DNA from: JBLRWS01 sp047921075
Lineage (GTDB): Bacteria; Bacteroidota; Rhodothermia; Balneolales; Balneolaceae
Length of the DNA stretch: 64,000 nt
Reading direction: 5' to 3'
Assembly (NCBI GenBank): GCA_047921075.1
Contig: JBLRWS010000001.1
Coordinates: 1 to 64,000 of the forward strand
Shown: piece by piece, positions 14,830 through 22,158 of the stretch
Layout of the letters: each line of letters starts with the position of its first letter
Position numbering within the stretch: the first letter of the stretch is position 1
Notes under the pieces: generated by a model
What the model was told of the DNA's origin: nothing
Databases searched by the model: none
What the model saw: the letters and a program-made list of their open reading frames with translations, nothing else
Translations under genes and position numbers: made by a program

Positions 14830-17034
14830 TTAGAATTGAAAACCAAGTTGAAGTTCGAATAAAAAGCTGTGTTGCCTGCTCGTTGAGATGATCGCTTCAA
14901 TCGGGCCAATAATGGATAGCAGTCCAGCCGATGCGCTGAATCCATACTCGATTGGGTCTTGATTCAAATCAAACAATGTCCAGTTATCCATAAACCGGCC
15001 GGTATGCAGATAGGCACTGAAAAAACGGTTTCTAAGAGGTTCGAGCCGAAATCCCACATTTGCAAGCTGTATGTTTCGGCTTGTTAGCTCAAATCGGTTA
15101 AATCCCCCAAAACGGATATACCCAAAATCGTCATCATAACGATTTACCGTAAACCATGAATCCCACGGCAGGCTGTCGCCCGAGGTGATGCCGCCATATA
15201 GCAGGTGGTGAAACGTGAGAACATCACCGATAGAATAATAGGCATTCCACATACCGGAAAACGAATTGTAACTGATTGGACTTAGCAGCACCTCATCGGA
15301 ATAAGTACCGACTGCGATAAATTGCTGGCCACTACGGGGAAAGGACTTTCTATCGAGACGATCAAGTTTTAGTTTTGCAAAAACGGCGTGATGATTTTTG
15401 CTGGAAAAAGGAATTTGGTTAAAGTTTACAATTTCGCCACGGCCGATAAAGTCTTGTCGAATACCAACTGCGAACAGGGAATTTGACGCCAGATAATTAC
15501 CGATCGATAACTCACTCCGAAAGGTTTGGTTGGAAAAACTGGCAATGCGTACATCTTCATCAAACACTTTTACGTCTTCGGTTTTGTACAATACTGTGCC
15601 GCGCAGGCCAGTTCTTGATCCAAGTGTACCGAATGCAAGATAGTCGGTTCTGAACCGAACATTATCTCCCACACGCAGATCAAATCGAAGATTGGAACCG
15701 GAATGCAACAAATTGCGAAATTCCGCATCGAAAAGGAGTGAGGCTTGTGTTTCGGATTCAAAACGAAGCCCCACTTTAAAGAGGTTGGACTGGTTTTCGA
15801 CAACATTGATGTGCAAATTGTAAAAATAGGAGGGGTCCGGGACGATCCGATAGGTAATCAGGTCAAATAACTGCGTGCTGTATAACTCATTGATTTTGGA
15901 TTCGATAGTTTCGGGACTTACAAAAGCGCCCCGGAGCTCCGAAACCTCATCCATAATAAATTCGGTGGTTACGTACTGATTGCTTCCCACGATGATATTG
16001 TTGATGGGTAACGAACCAAAATCGGTAACGCCCCGGCGTTCCGCTGCTGGCGTATGTTGCATGGAAGCTACCATTCGAAACATCTCGAGATATTTTTCAG
16101 CTTCCCGGTACCCAATGTCATAAAACAGGTCCACTTTTTCGAAATCGAGCAGGTCATGGTCGCGTACGTCTTCCGGCACGATGTATATATCAGCCTTTTC
16201 TGCACTTCTGTCTACATTTGAAGTAATTTGATAGCTGACAACCTGGTTGAGCACCGACATAAGAGACTGCAGTTCGGCCGACGGTTTTAGTGGTGAACTA
16301 ACATTGACGGCGATAATGTAATTTGCCCCCATGTCAAGCGCCTGCTGTACCGGCAGATTATCAGCAAGCCCCCCATCAATGTAATCCACACCCTGAATTC
16401 GATGGGGAATCATTAGCGAGGGTATAGAGATGCTGGCTCGCAAGGCATCCGGTAAAAATCCGTCCCGAAAGGTCACGGCTTCTCCGGTTTCCAAATTGGT
16501 TGCTACTGCAGCAAAGGGGATGGGGAACTGATCAAAACTTTCCGTGCCGTGCACCGGCCAGGTAAAACGGGCGAGAAAGGAGTAGATGTTTTGCCCCGTC
16601 AAAATACCAAATGGCAGGTCGATACCCGTTTCGGTAATGGGAAACGTCACAACGGTGCGCTCATCAAACTCGCGTTGATGGTTGGAGAGAAGCCGCCTGG
16701 AAGGCCGCTCTTGAAACATTTCGTCCCATCGATTGGTTTTGGCAATCTCACGCAGCTGTTCGGTGGTGTACCCGATGGCATACAACCCTCCTACAAGTGC
16801 TCCCATACTCGTACCCGTGATGTAATCGATGCGTACACCGGCATTTTCGAGCTGTTTGATGACTCCGATATGAGCAAGCCCTTTGGCTCCGCCACCACTT
16901 AGAACCAAGCCTACCCGCAGAGTATCTTCTTCCGGCGCTTCCCGAAGATCAAAAATAGTGGTGCCCTGGCCATTGGTGAGTATTGGCAACAACGCAAAAA
17001 TAAGGGCAATGGATAGGGTGAAAACGCTCTTCAT
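14830..17034 (-). CDS. Patatin-like phospholipase fused to POTRA and outer-membrane barrel
   Basis: The protein is 734 aa. A signal peptide (MKSVFTLSIALIFALLP) precedes the patatin domain (40-310). The oxyanion loop GGGAKG is at 47-52, the nucleophile Ser76 is in GTSMG, and Asp220 is in YIDGG, completing the Ser-Asp dyad. Residues about 335-415 look like a POTRA domain. From about 425 to the end there are alternating beta strands ending in an aromatic residue (LQLGFQF), the usual end of an outer-membrane barrel. The layout matches PlpD/type Vd-like patatins, where the lipase is carried or secreted by its own barrel. It probably hydrolyses phospholipids at the cell surface. Confidence 0.88.
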   Translation of the reverse strand: MKSVFTLSIALIFALLPILTNGQGTTIFDLREAPEEDTLRVGLVLSGGGAKGLAHIGVIKQLENAGVRIDYITGTSMGALVGGLYAIGYTTEQLREIAKTNRWDEMFQERPSRRLLSNHQREFDERTVVTFPITETGIDLPFGILTGQNIYSFLARFTWPVHGTESFDQFPIPFAAVATNLETGEAVTFRDGFLPDALRASISIPSLMIPHRIQGVDYIDGGLADNLPVQQALDMGANYIIAVNVSSPLKPSAELQSLMSVLNQVVSYQITSNVDRSAEKADIYIVPEDVRDHDLLDFEKVDLFYDIGYREAEKYLEMFRMVASMQHTPAAERRGVTDFGSLPINNIIVGSNQYVTTEFIMDEVSELRGAFVSPETIESKINELYSTQLFDLITYRIVPDPSYFYNLHINVVENQSNLFKVGLRFESETQASLLFDAEFRNLLHSGSNLRFDLRVGDNVRFRTDYLAFGTLGSRTGLRGTVLYKTEDVKVFDEDVRIASFSNQTFRSELSIGNYLASNSLFAVGIRQDFIGRGEIVNFNQIPFSSKNHHAVFAKLKLDRLDRKSFPRSGQQFIAVGTYSDEVLLSPISYNSFSGMWNAYYSIGDVLTFHHLLYGGITSGDSLPWDSWFTVNRYDDDFGYIRFGGFNRFELTSRNIQLANVGFRLEPLRNRFFSAYLHTGRFMDNWTLFDLNQDPIEYGFSASAGLLSIIGPIEAIISTSRQHSFLFELQLGFQF

Positions 17035-17074
17035 GACAAATTTAAGGTGAAGAACTTTTGCTTTTGTTGCAAGC

Positions 17075-17467
17075 CTATTTAGAGGTAAAAGCGTTGGTAA
17101 TAGCTTCTTCCAGCTTTTCTATTGTAATGGGCTTTTCGATATAATCTTCAAAATTGGTTTTTTCTGCACGCTCTCTCATGTGGGGCTCTGTGTTACCGGT
17201 AACGTAAATTACCTTCACATCCGATGTTTCCCGAATTCGCGACATTGCCTCAATACCATCAATTTCATCTCCAAGGCGGATGTCCATAATAATCAGGTCT
17301 ACTCCTTTGATTTTCAGAGCCGATCGAATAGCCGCTTCCCCCTCCGAAACCGTAGCGAGTACGGTGTGTCCTAATTTATTGATGAACCGCTCCATTATAA
17401 TTTGCTGGATGCCATCGTCTTCAACCAATAGAATGTTCTTTGACTCTATAGTAAGTAAATGGTTCAA
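17075..17467 (-). CDS. Receiver-only response regulator
   Basis: A 130-aa protein consisting of one receiver domain: acidic pair EDD at 16-18, phosphorylated Asp62 in LIIMDIRL, Thr in VIYVTGN, Lys in EKPIT. There is no output domain, so it must act through a partner or in a phosphorelay. It closely resembles the receiver protein at 37419-37799 (both carry the VTGN/ITGN and KP blocks in the same spacing). No kinase is adjacent; the multi-PAS kinase at 56-58.6 kb is one possible source. About 90 bases follow before the SUI1 gene. Confidence 0.92.
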   Translation of the reverse strand: MNHLLTIESKNILLVEDDGIQQIIMERFINKLGHTVLATVSEGEAAIRSALKIKGVDLIIMDIRLGDEIDGIEAMSRIRETSDVKVIYVTGNTEPHMRERAEKTNFEDYIEKPITIEKLEEAITNAFTSK

Positions 17468-17558
17468 TTTTCTGAATTTATTTTTAAGCCAATCCTATGC
17501 ACACGATATACTTGTAAAGAGGCCTAAAGAAAAAGTTTGTTACATAAAAATGGCTACA

Positions 17559-17870
17559 TTAGTTTTTTCTAATGTTGTATCCCTCTTTTTCGAGAATCGT
17601 CGCAATTTTTTGAGTGTGAGCCCCCTGTATATAAATGGTTTTTTTTTCGGTATGGCCGCCTGCGCCACACTGACTTTTTAACTTTTTCTCGAGCGCCTCT
17701 ATTACCTGAGGATTATGAGTGAGTCCGGAAACGACCGTCATCGGTTTACCGGTTTTAGGGTTTCGTTCTTCTCGAATTTGCACGTCCATAATGGAGAAAT
17801 TAGAATTAAAAATTGGTTGCAATTGCTGTGGGTTTGCACCAAGTCTAAAGGTACAGCATTCTTTGTCCAA
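17559..17870 (-). CDS. SUI1/eIF1-type translation initiation factor (YciH family), non-AUG start
   Basis: The protein is 103 aa. The C-terminal 75 residues are the SUI1 domain: QIREERNPKTGKPMTVVSG, LKSQCGAGGH, IQGAHTQKIATILEKEGY. Bacterial members help monitor initiation-complex fidelity on the 30S subunit. The longest start available is TTG at 17870. The frame stays open for 13 more codons upstream with no ATG or GTG. The ATG at residue 28 is a possible alternative but would cut the front of the domain close. So the start may be TTG or a rarer codon. It stands between a receiver gene and a divergent nuclease-like gene. Confidence 0.82.
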   Translation of the reverse strand: MDKECCTFRLGANPQQLQPIFNSNFSIMDVQIREERNPKTGKPMTVVSGLTHNPQVIEALEKKLKSQCGAGGHTEKKTIYIQGAHTQKIATILEKEGYNIRKN

Positions 17871-18039
17871 TATCGGGTAAAGGTGGCGGGTCTTTTTGCT
17901 TGCCCGAGTTTATAGAGCGATCTATTTTGTGTACCTTAAGACCTTGTAAAGAGTATTCGGGCAAAGCAGATATAACAGAGCGAGCCCAAACAATTTTCGC
18001 TTTATGAGTTTTAATGCAGACGCTAAATAATTCGGCTTC

Positions 18040-18621
18040 ATGTCTTCAGAGAATATTGAAATGGAAATCCTTGGGCTGTCTACCAGCCCAAGCAGTGGTG
18101 GCGCCTACGCACTGATTCTTACGGAGAAAAACGGTACGCGGCGCCTGCCCATTATTATTGGTACGTTCGAGGCGCAAGCAATAGCCCTGGAACTCGAAAA
18201 CATCAAGCCGCCCCGCCCCATGACGCACGACTTGTTGAAAAATGCGCTGCTCAGTTTTAACTCTCAGGTAGATCACGTAGTTGTAAGTCATTTAAGCGAA
18301 GGCACCTTTTTTGCAAAAATTGTGTATCAGGTAAATGGCGAAAACGTTGAGCTTGATGCCCGGCCCAGTGATGCCATCGCTCTGTGTATTCGGTTTAAAG
18401 CACCTATTTATGTCCATAAAGAGGTGCTGAAGGAAGCGGGTATCGAATCGGAAGAAAAGCAACCGGGACAAACCACTTCTGCCCGTGCGCAAGACGTTGA
18501 AGACACCTCGGGGTTAAGCGAAATTGAACTGCTCGAAAAAGAACTAAAAACAGCCATTGACACAGAAAACTACGAGAAAGCCGCCAAGCTTCGAGATCAA
18601 ATCAATAAAAAGAAAGGCTAA
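18040..18621 (+). CDS. Bifunctional-nuclease (BFN/DUF151) domain protein with UVR motif
   Basis: The protein is 193 aa. The BFN domain (residues 5-140) shows LPIIIGTFEAQAIALEL, PRPMTHDLLKNAL and DARPSDAIALCIRFKAPIYV, all standard for the family. The C-terminal 35 residues form a UvrB/UvrC-type motif (ELKTAIDTENYEKAAKLRDQ), a coiled hairpin for protein contact. Plant members cut DNA and RNA; the bacterial role is not settled. bshC starts one base after its stop, so the two are co-transcribed. Confidence 0.9.
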   Translation: MSSENIEMEILGLSTSPSSGGAYALILTEKNGTRRLPIIIGTFEAQAIALELENIKPPRPMTHDLLKNALLSFNSQVDHVVVSHLSEGTFFAKIVYQVNGENVELDARPSDAIALCIRFKAPIYVHKEVLKEAGIESEEKQPGQTTSARAQDVEDTSGLSEIELLEKELKTAIDTENYEKAAKLRDQINKKKG

Positions 18622-18622
18622 C

Positions 18623-20239
18623 GTGCCGGATTCTGCCATACCTTTTTCAGAGCTTGGTTTTTCCTCTCTGTTCGTCGATTATCTTCAACGGGACGAAAAA
18701 CTTGCTCCCTTTTTTTCCGTTCATCCGTTTGATGATGCAGGTGTGAATCGACGCATCGAAAACTTTTCGTTTCCCGGTAATCGTTCCGCTATAGTGCAAC
18801 TGCTTACCCGCTTTAACAGCGAATTCGAAACGACAAAAACCACCCTCGATCAAATAAAAAAACTGGAAGATCCCGATTCCCTGGCCATTGTAACCGGCCA
18901 GCAGCTTGGGGTATTTGGCGGGCCGCTTTTTACCATCTATAAAATTTGCACGGCCATCGCGTTGGCAAAAAAGTATTCAACTGAACAGAAGCGGACGGTA
19001 GTTCCGGTCTTCTGGCTGGCTGATGAAGACCATGATTTTGAGGAAACCCATTCACTCACTGTTGTGGATGGCGATGATACGCATTCGGTTTCTGTGCCTT
19101 TTGCCGCGGCCGACTTTCTGCCGGCCGTCGGCTGTGCAAAGCTCACCGGGCATATTCAGGATGTGAAGAAAAAAATTCGGGATGTTCTTCCCGAAACCGA
19201 TTTTTCAGAAGAACTCTGGATATTGATCAATCATTGCTATCAACCCGGATACACACACCGAAAGGCGTTTGGCCGGCTTGTGTTGAAGCTGTTTGGCAAG
19301 CATGGTTTAATTCTTGCCGGGAGCAATTTGAAGCATATTAAAGAGTATACCATGCCGGTTCTTCGGCAATCCGTAGAACGACAAGGCGAAATTTCTGATG
19401 TATTGGATGCACAAACCTACCAGCTTATATCGGACGGATACCACGGGCAGGTTCAGGTACAGGAGAGCAATCTTTTTCGATTCCGTGAAGATGGAGCCAG
19501 GGAAAAAATAACGTATGACGGTTCCTGCTGGCGGGCCGATAACCATTCATTTACCACAGAAGAGCTGGCCAGCGATATCGAGAAGCAGCCGGAGCGTTAT
19601 TCTCCCAATGTATTTCTTCGCCCGCTGCTGCAGGATACACTGCTGCCAACCCTGATGTATGTAGGTGGACCGGGCGAAATTGCCTACTATGCACAGATGA
19701 AGCCACTGTATGAGCTCATGGGAATGACCATGCCGATCATAACACCGCGCGTAAGCCTTACGCTCTACGAATCGGCCATAGAGCGCATTGTGGAAAAACT
19801 GCCCTTCACCATTTCGGAGTACAGACAGCGCATCGAAGATCTTGAAAAGCAATTTGTGGAGCGAACCGAAACCACCGATATAGAAAAATTATTCGGAATG
19901 TGGCGGCATCAAATTCAGGAACTCTCGAAGGAAAAGGAGAAAGCGATCAGAGAGATCGATCCGTCTCTCGGAAAAACCGTTGGAAAAGCATCATCCACCT
20001 ATTTTTCAGAGCTCGACAAACTTAAAGGCAAGGTGTACCGATCGGTTAAAGAGCAAGAAGAGGTACAACTAAACCGCATTCGGAAAATTAAAACGAATCT
20101 TTTTCCCGAAGGATCGCTTCAGGAGCGAGAAATTGCCTTCCTCACGTATATGAACAAATACGGTATCTCGATTTGGGATCGTTTGTTGGACGATCTGAAG
20201 GAGAAAAAAACCACGGCCCATCACTTGTATAGGTTATGA
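18623..20239 (+). CDS. bshC: Bacillithiol biosynthesis cysteine-adding enzyme
   Basis: BshC joins cysteine to glucosaminyl-malate, the last step of bacillithiol synthesis. I chose the GTG at 18623, directly after the previous stop. It gives 538 aa, the family length, and avoids a long overlap implied by starting at 18557. Family blocks: VTGQQLGVFGGPLFTIYK, PVFWLADEDHDFEE, MYVGGPGEIAYYAQ, and the coiled-coil region near 420-510. bshA and bshB are not in the window. Its presence suggests bacillithiol as a low-molecular-weight thiol in this organism. Confidence 0.94.
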   Translation: MPDSAIPFSELGFSSLFVDYLQRDEKLAPFFSVHPFDDAGVNRRIENFSFPGNRSAIVQLLTRFNSEFETTKTTLDQIKKLEDPDSLAIVTGQQLGVFGGPLFTIYKICTAIALAKKYSTEQKRTVVPVFWLADEDHDFEETHSLTVVDGDDTHSVSVPFAAADFLPAVGCAKLTGHIQDVKKKIRDVLPETDFSEELWILINHCYQPGYTHRKAFGRLVLKLFGKHGLILAGSNLKHIKEYTMPVLRQSVERQGEISDVLDAQTYQLISDGYHGQVQVQESNLFRFREDGAREKITYDGSCWRADNHSFTTEELASDIEKQPERYSPNVFLRPLLQDTLLPTLMYVGGPGEIAYYAQMKPLYELMGMTMPIITPRVSLTLYESAIERIVEKLPFTISEYRQRIEDLEKQFVERTETTDIEKLFGMWRHQIQELSKEKEKAIREIDPSLGKTVGKASSTYFSELDKLKGKVYRSVKEQEEVQLNRIRKIKTNLFPEGSLQEREIAFLTYMNKYGISIWDRLLDDLKEKKTTAHHLYRL

Positions 20240-20823
20240 GCTCACAACAGCTATCCAAACGAAAAGAGGCTTTGCGAATGCACTTCATGAACGTTCGTAA
20301 AGACTTGAGCAAAAGTGAGATAGAGACCAAAAGTAAACGAATTATAGATACTGTAACAGATACCGATCTATTCAATCGTGCATCGGTTATACACTGTTTT
20401 TATGGCATTCAAAAAAATAGAGAGGTGCAAACGGATGCCTTCATTCGTACGTGTATGGAGCTTGGGAAAACGGTTGTTCTGCCCCGGATGGTGGGAGAGA
20501 GCGAGCTCCGGCATCACCGGATCGATTCGCTACAGCAGCTTGAAGAAAGTCGATGGGGTATTCGGGAGCCTTCTGTTAATCGGCCCGTCGTAGAGCCATC
20601 GGCTCTGGATTTGATTATGGTACCAATGGTTGCGGGCGACCGGCTTTGCAACCGCTTGGGATACGGGAAGGGATATTACGATCGTTTTCTGGCAAAAACA
20701 TCAGCACCAACGATCGGGGTTCTGTTCGATTGCACGCTATCGGATGAACCGCTGCCGGTAGAGCCGTTTGATATTCCGCTTGGGAAATTGATTACGGAAT
20801 CTGCTGTTTACCAACGTACGTGA
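20236..20823 (+). CDS. 5-formyltetrahydrofolate cyclo-ligase
   Basis: It converts 5-formyl-THF to 5,10-methenyl-THF with ATP, recycling the folate pool. At 195 aa it is the usual length. Blocks: KRKEALRMHFMNVRKDLS at the N-terminus, IHCFYGIQKNREVQTDAFI, and LCNRLGYGKGYYDRFL near the C-terminus, which binds ATP and substrate. The ATG overlaps the bshC stop by 4 bp. A possible GTG start for the next gene overlaps its own stop, so this stretch is likely one operon. Confidence 0.93.
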   Translation: MSSQQLSKRKEALRMHFMNVRKDLSKSEIETKSKRIIDTVTDTDLFNRASVIHCFYGIQKNREVQTDAFIRTCMELGKTVVLPRMVGESELRHHRIDSLQQLEESRWGIREPSVNRPVVEPSALDLIMVPMVAGDRLCNRLGYGKGYYDRFLAKTSAPTIGVLFDCTLSDEPLPVEPFDIPLGKLITESAVYQRT

Positions 20824-20873
20824 AACATTGGAGTGGGGCAGCACGTACGCTCAAAATAAAAAAAACCGCTCGT

Positions 20874-21539
20874 ATGGAATTTTCATCTTCTACATTCGAA
20901 CAGTCATCCACCATTCAGGTTTCCGACAAGGATTTGATCGAATCTCTGAATTCGTTTCTCGACGAAGATCAAAGCGAGAAAAAAAAGAACATCTGGAACA
21001 TCCGAACCATTTCGGGGATTGCGCTCATCATGACAGGTTTTGCAGTGCTTGGCAACCGTATTGGCAGTGAACTGTTTGGTTTCGGTTTGTTCAGCGGGCT
21101 TGAGATGATAGGCGCTGTGGCTCCCTACGCAGGAGCAGCATTACTGGCGTTTGTATTGATTATGATGATGGGACGCCGGCAAAACAAAGAGAAGGAAAAA
21201 GTGGTGATGGCCCAAAACATCGCTGCCCGCGATAAACTCGACGCATTTTTGTATGCTGATGCCGATTCAACCGGCAGTAAACAGACCCGTGGTTCGGGGC
21301 AGACGCTGTCGATGGCAATGAAACAGAAAAACAAACTCACCCGGTCGCGCGACGACAAATGGCTATTTGGCGTATGTGGCGGCATTGCTTCCTATACCGG
21401 GATGAGCTCTACACTGGTTCGAGCACTTTTTTTAGGCGCTTTCTTTCTGGGGTATGGAAGTCCGCTAATTTTTTATATTGTTCTCGGATTGATCATGCCA
21501 AAACAGCCTATAGAATGGCTGGAAGAATTTAACCGATAA
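20874..21539 (+). CDS. PspC-domain membrane protein
   Basis: The protein is 221 aa from the ATG at 20874; a GTG at 20820 overlapping the previous stop would add 18 residues. It has an acidic N-terminal cytosolic part and two membrane segments (SGIALIMTGFAVLGN and the segment around PYAGAALLAFVLIMMMG). A charged linker follows, then a C-terminal PspC domain (KWLFGVCGGIASYTGMSS, then a hydrophobic stretch ending MPK). PspC proteins sense or transmit envelope stress. It is upstream of tmk by 10 bases. Confidence 0.85.
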   Translation: MEFSSSTFEQSSTIQVSDKDLIESLNSFLDEDQSEKKKNIWNIRTISGIALIMTGFAVLGNRIGSELFGFGLFSGLEMIGAVAPYAGAALLAFVLIMMMGRRQNKEKEKVVMAQNIAARDKLDAFLYADADSTGSKQTRGSGQTLSMAMKQKNKLTRSRDDKWLFGVCGGIASYTGMSSTLVRALFLGAFFLGYGSPLIFYIVLGLIMPKQPIEWLEEFNR

Positions 21540-21549
21540 ATTTTCTGCT

Positions 21550-22158
21550 GTGCTCATTACATTTGAGGGGATTGACGGATGCGGGAAATCGACCCAAATT
21601 TCGCTGCTTAAGGAAGCGCTCGAAGCCGAAGGCCGTCCTGTTCAACTTTATCGGGAGCCCGGAGGTTCGGAGCTATCGGAGGCCATCCGCGAGCTTCTCT
21701 TGAACAGCACAGATGCCATTCATCCGGTGGCCGAAATTTTGCTCTTTTCTGCGGCCCGGGCACAACTTGTACGCGAAAAAATTGAACCCGCTCTTGAGCA
21801 GGGCACCATCGTTATTTTAGATCGCTTTTATGATTCTACCACCGCCTATCAGGGGTACGGCCGCGAATCGCTGAGTTTGCCGGATGTGGAACAGCTGAAC
21901 CGACTGGCTACCAATGCCCTGGAACCGGATCTCACCGTATATTTAAAGCTCTCTCAAAAGCAGGCCAAAGAGCGGCTTAAACAGTCCAGCCCCGATCGTA
22001 TGGAGCGTGCCGGCGACTCATTCTTCGAGAAGGTGATTCGCGGATACGACGAACTGAGCAAGATTCATCCTCGCTTTCTGGTTGTGGATGCCAATCGGCC
22101 TGTTGAGGTTATCCATGAGGAGATTCTTGCGCACGTCACAGCGTTTCGTCAACCATAA
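21550..22158 (+). CDS. tmk: Thymidylate kinase
   Basis: It phosphorylates dTMP to dTDP. It is 202 aa with a GTG start giving MLITFEGIDGCGKSTQ, the P-loop at the very N-terminus as usual. Further blocks: YREPGGSELSEAIRELL, LDRFYDSTTAYQGYGR (DR(Y/F) site for the thymine base), and the lid PDRMERAGDSFFEKV with Arg residues in the lid. The 3' end runs 23 bp into the convergent transporter gene. Confidence 0.96.
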   Translation: MLITFEGIDGCGKSTQISLLKEALEAEGRPVQLYREPGGSELSEAIRELLLNSTDAIHPVAEILLFSAARAQLVREKIEPALEQGTIVILDRFYDSTTAYQGYGRESLSLPDVEQLNRLATNALEPDLTVYLKLSQKQAKERLKQSSPDRMERAGDSFFEKVIRGYDELSKIHPRFLVVDANRPVEVIHEEILAHVTAFRQP

